64,000 bases of DNA from Ancylobacter oerskovii (lineage in GTDB: Bacteria; Pseudomonadota; Alphaproteobacteria; Rhizobiales; Xanthobacteraceae). Within the stretch, counting starts at the first letter, position 1, and the number at the start of each line of letters is the position of its first letter. The position numbers were made by a program, and so were the translations under genes. Under the pieces are notes generated by a model. That model made no database searches. It saw only the letters and a program-made list of their open reading frames with translations, and was not told the origin of the DNA. Positions 27,019 to 36,328 of this stretch are shown here, piece by piece. The stretch is from the NCBI RefSeq assembly GCF_018390555.1, contig NZ_JAHBGB010000006.1, positions 62,001 to 126,000 of the forward strand, written 5' to 3'.

Positions 27019-27972
27019 ATGCGCATTGCCCCGACCGCTGCCCTGTTCGTCGCCCTGCTGACCTCGCCGGGAATGGCCGATCCCGCCACCCCGCTCGCGG
27101 ACGGTTTCGAGGGCCAGGATTTCGCGCCCGCCGGCGGGCTCTACTACAAGCACAACCGCGAGCAGAGCGCCGGCACCGTGGTGTTCCAGTCGCAGGTGGT
27201 GCGGGCCGGCCGCCAGGCGCTCGACCTGTCGGTGCGCCCGATGTGCAAGCCCGAGAACGAGCTGTGCAGCGAGCGCGCGGAGATCTGGGAAAAGCCGGAG
27301 GTGCTGGTGCCCTATGGGCAGCCGACCTGGTACGGGCTGTCGATGCAGCTCGCCCAGCCGGTGTCCACCGAGCGCCATCGCTACGTGATGATGCAGTGGA
27401 AGCGCGAAATCGATCCGGGCGCGATGGGCGACTACAGCCCGCTGCTGGCGCTGCGCCTGATGGAAGGCCGCCTCGCCGTCACGGTGGACACCGATACCGG
27501 CACGTTCGCCCCCATCGGCACGCCGGAGCGCCCGGACGGCTGCAAGCCGGGAGAGGCGATGGCGGCGGCGCCCGACGAATACAACCAGTTCCGCTCGCTG
27601 GTCGCCATCGAGCCGGGCGCGATGGGGGCGGAGGAAGCCGGCTTCACCGGCTGCACCCCGGACATAAGGGTGACGCCGCGCGGGCCGCTGCCGGCCGCCG
27701 GCTCGGGCTGGGTCGACTACGTGTTCATGGTGAAGCCGGGGCCCACGGGCGACGGGCGGATCGACGTGGTCGCCAACGGCCAGTGGATCGTCACCGTCGA
27801 AGGCAAGATCGGCCATGAGGGGCCGCAGCTCGGCGAGCACATGTATTTCAAGTTCGGCCCCTATCGCGGCGGCGACAGCAACATCTGGCGCATCTATTAC
27901 GACGACTTCCGCCGCGGCCCCGCCTGCTCCGACGTGGCCGACGCCGCCCTCTGCGCCCGGATCGGCAAGTGA
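27019..27972 (+). CDS. Secreted polysaccharide-lyase-like protein (heparin lyase I family fold)
   Basis: The product is 317 aa. A signal peptide MRIAPTAALFVALLTSPGMA precedes a beta-rich, jelly-roll-like protein. Segments such as CSERAEIWE, RHRYVMMQWKRE and WVDYVFMVKPGP, and a C-terminal GPYRGGDSNIWRIYYDDF, fit the polysaccharide lyase family I know as PF14099. Six cysteines in the mature protein are in keeping with a periplasmic or extracellular location. It is transcribed divergently from the exporter-like gene (117 bp apart) and converges on the UDP-sugar dehydrogenase with 12 bp between stops. It could trim or turn over the glycan made by nearby transferases; that is inference. Confidence 0.6.
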   Translation: MRIAPTAALFVALLTSPGMADPATPLADGFEGQDFAPAGGLYYKHNREQSAGTVVFQSQVVRAGRQALDLSVRPMCKPENELCSERAEIWEKPEVLVPYGQPTWYGLSMQLAQPVSTERHRYVMMQWKREIDPGAMGDYSPLLALRLMEGRLAVTVDTDTGTFAPIGTPERPDGCKPGEAMAAAPDEYNQFRSLVAIEPGAMGAEEAGFTGCTPDIRVTPRGPLPAAGSGWVDYVFMVKPGPTGDGRIDVVANGQWIVTVEGKIGHEGPQLGEHMYFKFGPYRGGDSNIWRIYYDDFRRGPACSDVADAALCARIGK

Positions 27973-27984
27973 GGCCGGCCCGCG

Positions 27985-29322
27985 TCAGGCCCTGACCAGC
28001 CGCCGCGGCGCCAGGCCGAGGCGCGCGAAGACGTTGCGGGTGTCCACCACCAGCCGGGCCTGCTCCGCTACCAGCGCGTAATCGACGTCGTCATGGTCGG
28101 TCGCCACCAGCACGGCGTCGAAGCCCGCCAGGGCCGCGGCATCGAGCGGGATCGACGGCTTGCCGCTGAGGCGCGGGTGCCTGCGCGTCGGCGGCAGCGC
28201 CGTCACCTGCGGGTCGTGGAACTCGCAAAGCCCGCCGCGCTCGTCGATCAGCTCCATCAGCTTCAGGGCCGGGCTCTCGCGCACATCGTCGACATTCTTC
28301 TTGTAGGCCGCACCGAGTACCAGGATGCGGGCGCCGGCAAGGCCGCGACCGAAGCTGCGGTCGAGCGCCTCGGCGAGCTGGTCGACGACCAGATACGGCA
28401 TGCGGGTATTGATCTGGCCGGCGAGCTCGATGAAGCGGGTCTCGATGTCGAACTCGCGCGCCTTCCAGGTGAGGTAGAACGGGTCGATCGGGATGCAGTG
28501 TCCGCCGAGCCCGGGGCCGGGATAGAAGGGCATGAAGCCGAAGGGCTTGCTGCTGGCCGCCTCGATCACCTCCCAGATGTCGATGCCCATGGCGGCGTAG
28601 ACGCTCTTCAGCTCGTTCACCAGCGCGATGTTCACCGAGCGGAAGATGTTCTCCGTGAGCTTCACCGCTTCCGCGACCTGGGTGGAGGAGACCGGCACCA
28701 CCCTGCTGATCAGCTGCCCGTAGAGCAGCTGCGCCAGCGCGCCGGCCTCGGGGCCGTCTCCGCCCACCACCTTGGGGATGGTGGCGGTGGAGTAGCTGGC
28801 ATTGCCGGGGTCTTCCCGCTCCGGCGAGAAGGCGAGGAAGAAATCGCGACCGCAGACGAGCCCGGTCTCTTCCAGGATCGGCCTGACCAGCTCGACCGTG
28901 GTGCCGGGCCAGGTGGTGGATTCCAGCACCACCAGCTGGCCCGGGCGCAGCGTCGCGGCGATGGTCCGCGTCGTCTCGGCGACGAAGGAGAGATCGGGCT
29001 CGCGCTGGCGCGTCAGCGGCGTCGGCACGCAGATGACGATGGCGTCGCAGGCACCGAGGCCGGAGAAATCCTCCGTGGCCCGGAAACGCCCGTCCGCCAG
29101 GGCCGCCTTCATGCGGTCGGCGGCGATGTAGCGGATCACCTGCTCGCCGGCATTGATCGCCTCGACGCGGCGCGGGTTGATGTCGAAGCCGCGCACCGGG
29201 AAGCCCGCCTCGGCGGCGACCAGGGCCAGCGGCAGGCCGACATAGCCGAGGCCGATGATGCCGATCGTGGCGCGGCGCGAGCGGAACAGCGTGTCGAGCT
29301 CGGCGAAGGGAGACGTGGTCAT
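27985..29322 (-). CDS. UDP-sugar 6-dehydrogenase (UDP-GlcNAc/ManNAc dehydrogenase type)
   Basis: Oxidises the C6 hydroxyl of a UDP-hexose or UDP-HexNAc to the uronic acid, using two NAD+. The product is 445 aa with Rossmann motif [13 protein letters not shown] (21-33), FSPEREDPG (165-173), the catalytic Cys276 in [11 protein letters not shown], and a C-terminal UDP-binding domain with [17 protein letters not shown]. The FSPERxxPG and GGHCIPxDPxY patterns favour the WbpA/TviB/WecC branch over UDP-glucose dehydrogenase. It lies 42 bp downstream of hflX on the same strand. It probably supplies a uronic acid for a surface glycan. Confidence 0.9.
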   Translation of the reverse strand: MTTSPFAELDTLFRSRRATIGIIGLGYVGLPLALVAAEAGFPVRGFDINPRRVEAINAGEQVIRYIAADRMKAALADGRFRATEDFSGLGACDAIVICVPTPLTRQREPDLSFVAETTRTIAATLRPGQLVVLESTTWPGTTVELVRPILEETGLVCGRDFFLAFSPEREDPGNASYSTATIPKVVGGDGPEAGALAQLLYGQLISRVVPVSSTQVAEAVKLTENIFRSVNIALVNELKSVYAAMGIDIWEVIEAASSKPFGFMPFYPGPGLGGHCIPIDPFYLTWKAREFDIETRFIELAGQINTRMPYLVVDQLAEALDRSFGRGLAGARILVLGAAYKKNVDDVRESPALKLMELIDERGGLCEFHDPQVTALPPTRRHPRLSGKPSIPLDAAALAGFDAVLVATDHDDVDYALVAEQARLVVDTRNVFARLGLAPRRLVRA

Positions 29323-29364
29323 CTGGAAGGGTCTCGGAAGGGGCGGATCTTGGGAAGGCGTCGC

Positions 29365-30771
29365 TCAGGCGGCGCCGCGCCGGGACGCGGTGCGGCGGGC
29401 GCCGAAGCGGCGCTCGATGTTTCCGGCCCGATCCGGCGCCACCCGCACCACCAGATGCAGCGTGCCGTTGTCGGCGGCCCGGCGATCCAGCACCTCGCTG
29501 TGGCGATAGAGCCAGCCGAGCCCCTCCCCGTCCGCCGGATCGAGATCGAGCGCCAGCGTCACGCGGTCGCGCGACAGCCGGCGGGCGATGGCGAGCTTGA
29601 GTTCGTCCATGCCCTCGCCCGTCAGCGCCGACACCGGAATGGGATGCGCGTCGCCGGTGAGCCGCGCCGCCGAATTGAAGGTGCGGGTGCGCCCCTCCTC
29701 GTCGAGCCGGTCGATCTTGTTCCACACCTCGATCAGCCGGTGATCGTCGTCCGGGTCGACCCCGAGGCCGCGCAGCACGTCGGCGACGTCGGCCGCCTGC
29801 GCCGCGGTGTCCTCGTGCGAGACGTCGCGCACATGCAGGATGATGTCGGCCTCGATGACCTCCTCCAGCGTCGCCCGGAAGGCGGCGACCAGTTGCGTCG
29901 GCAGGTCGGAGATGAAACCCACCGTGTCGGAGAGGATGATCTGGTCGCCGGTGTCGAGCTTCACTTGCCGCAGCGTCGGGTCGAGCGTGGCGAAGAGCAG
30001 GTCCTGGGCCATGACGCTGGCGGCGGTGAGCCGGTTGAACAGCGTCGATTTGCCGGCATTGGTATAGCCGACCAGGGCGACGACCGGGTAAGGCACCTTC
30101 TTGCGGCTGGCGCGGTGCAGCGCCCGGGTGCGCTTCACCTGTTCGAGCTCGCGCTCGATCTTGGTGATGCGCTCGCCGATGATGCGCCGGTCCGCCTCGA
30201 TCTGCGTCTCGCCGGGACCGCCGAGAAAGCCGAAGCCGCCGCGCTGGCGCTCCAGATGGGTCCAGGAGCGGACCAGCCGGCTCTTCTGGTAGTTCAGGTG
30301 CGCGAGCTCGACCTGGAGCACGCCTTCCTTGGTGCGGGCGCGCTGGCCGAAGATCTCCAGGATGAGAGCCGTCCTGTCGATCACCTTGGCGGACCACGCC
30401 TTTTCGAGGTTGCGCTGCTGCACCGGGCTGAGCGGCGCATCGACGAAGACGAGGCCCGCCTCATGGGCCTTCACGTCCTCGCCGATCTCCTCGACCTTGC
30501 CGCTGCCGAGATAGGTGGCCGGCCGCACGGTGGAAAGGCCGATGACATGAGCCGCGACGACATCGAGATCGATGGCGCCAGCAAGGCCGACGGCTTCGTC
30601 GAGCCGGGCCTCGGGCGAACGCCGGCGCTCCCCCTCCTCGCCCGGCCGGCGCGCGACATGCGGCACCAGCACGACGACGCGGGTGGCGTCGCCGGTCGGC
30701 TCGTCGGTGGTTGCGGGGCTCTCGCCGGAACCGGCGGGCGAGCGCCGGGGATTCCTGCTTTCCAAGCTCAA
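29365..30771 (-). CDS. hflX: Ribosome-associated GTPase HflX
   Basis: A GTPase that splits stalled 70S ribosomes during stress. The product is 468 aa: HflX N-terminal domain with [10 protein letters not shown] and [13 protein letters not shown], linker motif [13 protein letters not shown] (184-196), then the G domain with P-loop GYTNAGKS (235-242), DTVGFI and NKID. The TTG at 30771 overlaps the hfq stop (TTGA). A second TTG at 30765 has a better-placed AAGGG and may be the real start. The hfq-hflX pair is widely conserved. Confidence 0.95.
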   Translation of the reverse strand: MSLESRNPRRSPAGSGESPATTDEPTGDATRVVVLVPHVARRPGEEGERRRSPEARLDEAVGLAGAIDLDVVAAHVIGLSTVRPATYLGSGKVEEIGEDVKAHEAGLVFVDAPLSPVQQRNLEKAWSAKVIDRTALILEIFGQRARTKEGVLQVELAHLNYQKSRLVRSWTHLERQRGGFGFLGGPGETQIEADRRIIGERITKIERELEQVKRTRALHRASRKKVPYPVVALVGYTNAGKSTLFNRLTAASVMAQDLLFATLDPTLRQVKLDTGDQIILSDTVGFISDLPTQLVAAFRATLEEVIEADIILHVRDVSHEDTAAQAADVADVLRGLGVDPDDDHRLIEVWNKIDRLDEEGRTRTFNSAARLTGDAHPIPVSALTGEGMDELKLAIARRLSRDRVTLALDLDPADGEGLGWLYRHSEVLDRRAADNGTLHLVVRVAPDRAGNIERRFGARRTASRRGAA

Positions 30772-31019
30772 CCCTTCTCGCCGGTCTCGTCAGGCTCGAA
30801 AAGTTGGACGGGATGACCGGGCATGATGGTGGAGATCGCATGCTTGTAGACGAGCTGCGAATGTCCGTCCCGCCGCAGCAGGACGCAGAAATTGTCGAAC
30901 CAGGTGACAACTCCCTGCAGCTTCACGCCATTGACGAGGAATATCGTGAGCGGCGTCTTGTTCTTGCGGACGTGGTTGAGAAAAGTGTCCTGAAGATTTT
31001 GGGTACGTTCCGCGGCCAT
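30768..31019 (-). CDS. hfq: RNA chaperone Hfq
   Basis: A hexameric Sm-like protein that pairs small RNAs with mRNAs. The product is 83 aa, starting [19 protein letters not shown]. The Sm1 region is [14 protein letters not shown] and the Sm2 motif is YKHAIST, with the usual [12 protein letters not shown] between them. The frame is open further upstream, but this start gives the canonical length for Alphaproteobacteria. No strong ribosome binding site is seen. Its stop overlaps the likely hflX start. Confidence 0.97.
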   Translation of the reverse strand: MAAERTQNLQDTFLNHVRKNKTPLTIFLVNGVKLQGVVTWFDNFCVLLRRDGHSQLVYKHAISTIMPGHPVQLFEPDETGEKG

Positions 31020-31167
31020 GTTTTTTGATCCGTTGTTTGTGTGGTGCGCCGGCGCGGCCATCGTCGCCGCCTTTCCCGTCCGGGGATCGGCAGCCACGAC
31101 GTGCTCTTTTAGCATCGCACACCAAGCCTATCGCGCAAGATGCCTTCGTCTGTGAAGAGCTTTTGCG

Positions 31168-32028
31168 CTATTTGCGGGCAAATTCCGCAACATTGTAGAA
31201 AGAATCGCGCAGCGAACGCGCCACGGGACCGGGTTTGCCATCGCCAATGGTCTTCCCGTCTATGGTGACGATGGGGACGACCACGTTGCTCGCCGACGAA
31301 ATGAATGCTTCTCGCGCGGCAAATGCCTCCTCGAGCGTGAAACCGCGTTCCTCCACCGTCAGGCCGAGCCGATTCGCCACCTCGAACAGCACGGTGCGGG
31401 TGATGCCGCGCAAAATGCCCGAATCGGCCGGCCGGGTGATGATCGCACCCGCTGCGGTGACGATCCAGGCATTGGTCGAGCCGCCCTCGGTGACCACGCC
31501 GTCGCGCACGAACCAGGCTTCGCGCGCGCCGGCCTCCTTGGCCGCCTGCTTGGCCAGCACGTTCGGCAGCAGGCCGACGGTCTTGATGTCGACCCGCTCC
31601 CAGCGATTGTCGGGGACGGTGATGATGGCGGCGCCGTTCGCGGCCGCCGCCGCGGCCTTGGCGGCATCGGTCGACCGGGCGGTGACGACGATCGACGGTG
31701 GGGTATCCGGCGCCGGGAAATAGTGATCGCGCCGGGCGACGCCGCGCGTCACCTGCAGATAGACCATGCCCTCGCGCACGCGGTTGCGGCGGATGGTCTC
31801 GCGCAGCACCACGCCCAGCGCCGCCAGCGACATCGGCATGACGATCCGCAGCTCGCGCAGGGAACGCTGCAGCCGCTCCATGTGGCGGCGCTCGTCGACC
31901 ATCCGGCCGCCACGCACCTCGCACACCTCGTAGACGCCGTCGGCGAACTGGTAGCCCCGGTCCTCCACATGCACGGCGGCCTCGGCGTGCGGGACATAGA
32001 GACCGTTCACATAAGCCACGCGCGACAT
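31168..32028 (-). CDS. D-amino-acid transaminase (class IV PLP fold)
   Basis: Transfers amino groups between D-amino acids and 2-oxo acids, supplying D-Ala or D-Glu for the cell wall. The product is 286 aa. The catalytic Lys is at 149 (VDIKTVGLLPNVLAK), the phosphate-binding segment is SGILRGITR, and EGGSTNAW lies near the substrate site. VYLQVTRGVARRDH is the motif typical of D-amino-acid transaminases rather than branched-chain enzymes. Gene position between trkH/trkA and hfq matches the known Hyphomicrobiales order. Confidence 0.9.
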   Translation of the reverse strand: MSRVAYVNGLYVPHAEAAVHVEDRGYQFADGVYEVCEVRGGRMVDERRHMERLQRSLRELRIVMPMSLAALGVVLRETIRRNRVREGMVYLQVTRGVARRDHYFPAPDTPPSIVVTARSTDAAKAAAAAANGAAIITVPDNRWERVDIKTVGLLPNVLAKQAAKEAGAREAWFVRDGVVTEGGSTNAWIVTAAGAIITRPADSGILRGITRTVLFEVANRLGLTVEERGFTLEEAFAAREAFISSASNVVVPIVTIDGKTIGDGKPGPVARSLRDSFYNVAEFARK

Positions 32029-32049
32029 GAAATCCTCGATCCGTCCTCG

Positions 32050-33498
32050 TCACCGCCGCCACAAGGCGAAATGCGCCAGGCCCAGGACGACAAGGATCTC
32101 AAGGCGTCCGAGAATCATGGCGAGGGCCAGTATAATCTGGGCATAGGCCGGCAGGGCGATCCAATCCGGCCAGACCGCCGTCTGCGACCAGTCGGCATAA
32201 TAGACCGGGCCGGCATTGCTGATCGCCGCCACGACAGCCACCAGCGCCGCCTCGAAGCTCGGCATGGCCGGCGCGACCGCCGCCGTCAGGATCGCGACCA
32301 TCGAGCAGGCGACGCCGAAGCACAGCCAGATCGCCTTCATCATCTGCATGGAGATGCTCTGCTGCCCGAGCCGGCGCGGATGCACGGCGTTGGGATGCAC
32401 CAGGCGCTCCAGCTCCAGCGACGCCTGCACCGCCATGGCGGCGGCGCGGTACATCTTGATGCCGCCCGCCGAGGAGAAGCTGGCGCCGCCGACGAAGACC
32501 ACCGCCAGCACCAGGGCGAGCGGCAGCGCCGCGAAGGCGCCGGCATGCGGCTCGATGGCGGTGGTCGTCACCAGCGCGATGCCGGTGAACAGCCCGTCCT
32601 CCAGCGCCAGCGCCAGCGACTGGCCACCGACCGGCGTCGCATACCAGCCGGCGGCGGCGAGGATGCCGATGGCAAGGCTCACCAGCACGACGCCGAGATT
32701 TTCCTGCTGCCCGAGGGCGAGGCGGAAGCGGCGGCTGAGGATCATGCGATGCCAGAGAATGCTGGTGCCTCCGACCAGCATGAACAGCATCATCACCAGC
32801 TTCACCGCGAATGGCCCATAGGCGGCCATGCCGTCGGCATCGGGCATGAGGCTGCCGGTGGACAAGGCGGCGCCGGCGAGGCCGAGCGCGTCGAACACCC
32901 CCACGCCGGTCGCGTAGAGCATGACCGTGCAGATGGCGGTGGCGCCGAGATAGAAGGGCAGCACCTGCCGCATGGCATCGGAGACCGAGGTGGCGCCGCT
33001 CCGCCGCAGCAGGTGGCTGCGTTCGGCGTGATCGGGCAGCCCGCCGACGCCGGCGGGGCCGAGCACCGCGACGAAGCCGACCAGAGTGAGCAGCCCCCCG
33101 GTCCATTGCAGCGTCAGCAGCCATCCCAGCGTCGAGCGCGACAGGGAGGAGATGTCGTGAACCGAGCCGCCCCCGGTGGTGGTGAAGGCGGAGATCGCCT
33201 CGAACCACGCCTGCGCGAAGGTGAGCGGCGTGGTGGCGGCGATGGGAAAGGCCGCGATGAGCGGAAGGCCGAGCCAGAGCACCAGCAGCAACGCGAAGGA
33301 AGACAGCCGGTCAAGCTGCGCGGTGAGGTTGCGCAGCCCCAGATAGACCGCCCCGGCGCCGAAGACGGTGAGGAGCGCCGTCGCCAGGAACGCCGCCGCA
33401 CCGTCCTCGCGCCGCAGCAGCGCGCCTATCGCCGCGGCGAGCAGGAAGGTGGCCATCACGCAGGCGGCGGCAGCTCCGTAGCGGGCGAGCGCGATCAT
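32050..33498 (-). CDS. trkH: Trk-type potassium uptake channel TrkH
   Basis: Inner-membrane K+ translocating subunit of 482 aa with about ten membrane segments. The repeated half-membrane loops with Gly-containing filters are visible, for example AFTTTGGGSVHD and DGLFTGIALVTTTAI. A conserved ASFSSAGGIKMYR segment lies in the third repeat. It is 12 bp downstream of trkA on the same strand, which forms the regulatory pair, and 21 bp upstream of the transaminase gene. Confidence 0.93.
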   Translation of the reverse strand: MIALARYGAAAACVMATFLLAAAIGALLRREDGAAAFLATALLTVFGAGAVYLGLRNLTAQLDRLSSFALLLVLWLGLPLIAAFPIAATTPLTFAQAWFEAISAFTTTGGGSVHDISSLSRSTLGWLLTLQWTGGLLTLVGFVAVLGPAGVGGLPDHAERSHLLRRSGATSVSDAMRQVLPFYLGATAICTVMLYATGVGVFDALGLAGAALSTGSLMPDADGMAAYGPFAVKLVMMLFMLVGGTSILWHRMILSRRFRLALGQQENLGVVLVSLAIGILAAAGWYATPVGGQSLALALEDGLFTGIALVTTTAIEPHAGAFAALPLALVLAVVFVGGASFSSAGGIKMYRAAAMAVQASLELERLVHPNAVHPRRLGQQSISMQMMKAIWLCFGVACSMVAILTAAVAPAMPSFEAALVAVVAAISNAGPVYYADWSQTAVWPDWIALPAYAQIILALAMILGRLEILVVLGLAHFALWRR

Positions 33499-33510
33499 CG
33501 GCAGCAGCCC

Positions 33511-34887
33511 TCAAAAGAATTCCAGGCTGACCCGGAACATCTGCTCGACCCGCTTCACCCGGTCGGCCATCGCGAACAGGATCACCCGGTCGCGGGCGTG
33601 GATGACGACGTCGCCGCGGGGCAGGATCAGCTGCCCTCCCCGCAGGATGGCGCCGATGCGCATGCCGTCGAACAGGTCGAGGCTGCGCAGCGGCTTGCCG
33701 ACCAGCGGCGAGGTTTCCAGCGCCTCGGCCTCGATCACCTCGCCGGCGCCGTCCAGCAGCGAATGCACGCCGCGGATGCGCCCCTTGCGGACATATTGCA
33801 GGATCTTGGAGACGGTGATCTGCCGCGGATTGACATAGGCATCGATGCCGAGCCCGCGCGCGAAGCCGGGATAGTTCGGGTCGTTCAGCAGCGAGAGCAT
33901 GCGGCTGGCGCCGAGCTCGCGCGACAGCAGGCAGGACAGGATGTTGACGCGGTCGTCATTGGTGACGGCGATCATGGTGTCGGCGTCGCCAACCGCCGCC
34001 TCCTCGAGGATCAGCCGGTCGAGCGCGCTGCCGCGCAGCACCACCGTCTTGGACAATTGCTGGGCGATGGTCTCCGCCCGCTCGGCATTGTCCTCGATGA
34101 TCTTCACCCGCGCCCGGGGATTGCGCCGCTCCAGCTCGCGGGCGACGTAGAGGCCGATATTGCCGCCGCCGCCGATCACCACGCGCTGGGCCGGCGGCTC
34201 GTCATGGCCGAAGATCGACAGGGCGCGCGTCACCTGGTCGGCGCCGGCGACGAAATAGGCGAGGTCGCCGGCGATCAGCGCGTCGGCGCTGCGCGGCACG
34301 AACACCCTGCCCTTGCGATTCACCGCCACCACCACCGCCCGCAGATCGGGGAACAGGTCGGTGAGCTGGCGCAGCGGGGTGTCGAGCACCGGGCAGTCGT
34401 CGAGGCAGCGCACGCCCACCACCACGGCGGCACCGTCGCCGAAACTCACCGTATCGACGGCGCCGGGCAGCGACAGGCGCCGCAGCACCATCTCGCCCAC
34501 CTCGATCTCCGGGGAGATGACCACGTCGATGGGCAGGTGATCGCGCGAGAACAGGTCGCGCCAGTGGCCGTGCAGGTAGCTCTGGGCGCGCACGCGGGCG
34601 ATCTTGGTGGGGACGTCGAACAGGGCGTGCCCGACCTGGCAGGCGACCATGTTCACCTCGTCGTGCAGCGTCACGGCGATGAGCATGTCCGCCGCTTCCA
34701 GCCCGGCACGCTCCAGCACGTCGGGGTGCGAGCCGTGGCCGACAAAGCCGCGCACGTCCAGCGTGTCGGTCACCGCCTGGATAAGGCGCGGCGACGTGTC
34801 GATGATCGACACGTCGTTCTGTTCGGCCGCCAAACGCTCGGCGATGCCGAAACCCACCTGGCCCGCGCCGCAGATGACGACCTTCAT
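33511..34887 (-). CDS. trkA: Trk potassium uptake regulatory subunit TrkA
   Basis: A cytoplasmic gating subunit that binds NAD(H). The product is 458 aa with two RCK modules. The N-terminal one starts MKVVICGAGQVG (GxGxxG at 7-12). The second Rossmann motif is VVIGGGGNIGLYVA near the middle. Each is followed by an RCK-C domain. The ATG at 34887 fits the family start; the frame is open a few codons further upstream. It lies 60 bp downstream of ntrX, a linkage known from Azospirillum and rhizobia. Confidence 0.94.
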   Translation of the reverse strand: MKVVICGAGQVGFGIAERLAAEQNDVSIIDTSPRLIQAVTDTLDVRGFVGHGSHPDVLERAGLEAADMLIAVTLHDEVNMVACQVGHALFDVPTKIARVRAQSYLHGHWRDLFSRDHLPIDVVISPEIEVGEMVLRRLSLPGAVDTVSFGDGAAVVVGVRCLDDCPVLDTPLRQLTDLFPDLRAVVVAVNRKGRVFVPRSADALIAGDLAYFVAGADQVTRALSIFGHDEPPAQRVVIGGGGNIGLYVARELERRNPRARVKIIEDNAERAETIAQQLSKTVVLRGSALDRLILEEAAVGDADTMIAVTNDDRVNILSCLLSRELGASRMLSLLNDPNYPGFARGLGIDAYVNPRQITVSKILQYVRKGRIRGVHSLLDGAGEVIEAEALETSPLVGKPLRSLDLFDGMRIGAILRGGQLILPRGDVVIHARDRVILFAMADRVKRVEQMFRVSLEFF

Positions 34888-34947
34888 CGCTACCCCCAAA
34901 CTCCCAAGCGGGAGACTATATCATTCCGCCGGCCGCGCCACGGGCCC

Positions 34948-36315
34948 TCAGCCGATGCCGAGGGCCTTCAGCTTGCGGTGCAAGGCCGAGCGTTCCATGC
35001 CGACGAATTCCGCCGTGCGCGAGATGTTGCCGCCGAAGCGGCTGATCTGCGCCACCAGATATTCACGCTCGAACACCTCGCGGGCATCGCGCAGCGGCAG
35101 GCCCATCAGGTGCTCGCCGCCATTGCCGTTGGGCAGGTTCGGCACCAGCGAGCCGACATCCGGCGGCAGCATGTCGGCGGTCACCGGGGCGTCGGGCTCG
35201 CCGCTGGCGAGGATGAGCAGCCGCTCGATATTGTTGCGCAGCTGACGGACATTGCCCGGCCAGTCATGCGACTGCAGCACCGCGAGCGCGTCGTCGGCGA
35301 TGCGCCGGCGCGGCAGGCCGGTGCCGTGCGAAATCTGCTCGAGGAAGAACTCGACCAGTTCCGGCACGTCGTCGCGGCGTTCGGCCAGCGGCGGGACGCG
35401 GATCGGCACCACGCCCAGGCGGTGATAGAGGTCCTCGCGGAAGCGCCCCTCGGCGATCTCCTTCTCCAGATTGCGCGCCGTGGAGGAGATGATCCGCACA
35501 TCCACCGATACCCGCGTGGTGCCGCCGACGCGCATGAAGTTCTGGTCGACCAGCACCCGCAGGATGCGGTTCTGGGTCTCGCGCGGCATGTCGGCGATCT
35601 CGTCGATGAACAGCGTGCCGCCATGCGCTTCCTCCAGCGCCCCGACCTGCCGCCCCTGCCCGCCCGTCGCCTCGACGCCGAACAGCTCGACCTCCATGCG
35701 CTCGGGCGTGATGGCGGCGGCGTTGATCACCACGAACGGGCCGCCCGCCCGCGCGGAAGCGGCGTGCAGCATGCGCGCGGTCAGCTCCTTGCCGGAGCCG
35801 GAGGGGCCGACGATCATGATGCGGCTGTTGGTGGGCGCCACCCGCTCGATGGTCTGGCGCAGCTGGTTCATCACCGAGGACTTGCCGATCAGGTGCTGGG
35901 CGAGCGGGGCGCGCTGCTTGAGGTCGCGTACCTCGCGCTTGAGCCGCACCGTCTCCAGCGCCCGGTTGGCGACCAGGATCAGCCGATCGGAATTGAACGG
36001 CTTCTCGATGAAGTCGTAGGCGCCCTGCTTGATCGCCGCCACCGCGGTCTCGACGGTGCCGTGGCCGGAGATCATCACCACCGGCACTTCCGGGTGGTTG
36101 CGCTTGATCGCTTCCAGCAGCTGCAGGCCGTCGAGCTTGGAACGCTCGATCCAGATGTCGAGGAAGATGAGGTGCGGCCGGCGCGCCTCGATGGCGGCGA
36201 GTGCCTCGTCGCTGTCCTTGGCGGTGCGGGCGCCATAGCCTTCGTCTTCCAGAATGCCGGCGACCAGCCCCCGGATATCGGCCTCGTCGTCGACAATCAG
36301 AATGTCGGTCGCCAT
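34948..36315 (-). CDS. ntrX: Response regulator NtrX
   Basis: Partner of NtrY. The product is 455 aa: receiver domain with phosphoacceptor D53 (IFLDIW), AAA+ domain with Walker A GPSGSGKE (170-177) and Walker B TLFIDE (234-239), and a Fis-type helix-turn-helix at the C-terminus (GGNISRTAEFVGMERSALH). The loop that carries GAFTGA in sigma-54 activators instead reads ELFGVEATGGQGR (210-222), so classical sigma-54 activation is unlikely. AAGGAG (36324-36329) lies 8 nt upstream and overlaps the ntrY stop. Confidence 0.95.
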   Translation of the reverse strand: MATDILIVDDEADIRGLVAGILEDEGYGARTAKDSDEALAAIEARRPHLIFLDIWIERSKLDGLQLLEAIKRNHPEVPVVMISGHGTVETAVAAIKQGAYDFIEKPFNSDRLILVANRALETVRLKREVRDLKQRAPLAQHLIGKSSVMNQLRQTIERVAPTNSRIMIVGPSGSGKELTARMLHAASARAGGPFVVINAAAITPERMEVELFGVEATGGQGRQVGALEEAHGGTLFIDEIADMPRETQNRILRVLVDQNFMRVGGTTRVSVDVRIISSTARNLEKEIAEGRFREDLYHRLGVVPIRVPPLAERRDDVPELVEFFLEQISHGTGLPRRRIADDALAVLQSHDWPGNVRQLRNNIERLLILASGEPDAPVTADMLPPDVGSLVPNLPNGNGGEHLMGLPLRDAREVFEREYLVAQISRFGGNISRTAEFVGMERSALHRKLKALGIG

Positions 36316-36328
36316 GGGCGGGTCTCCT

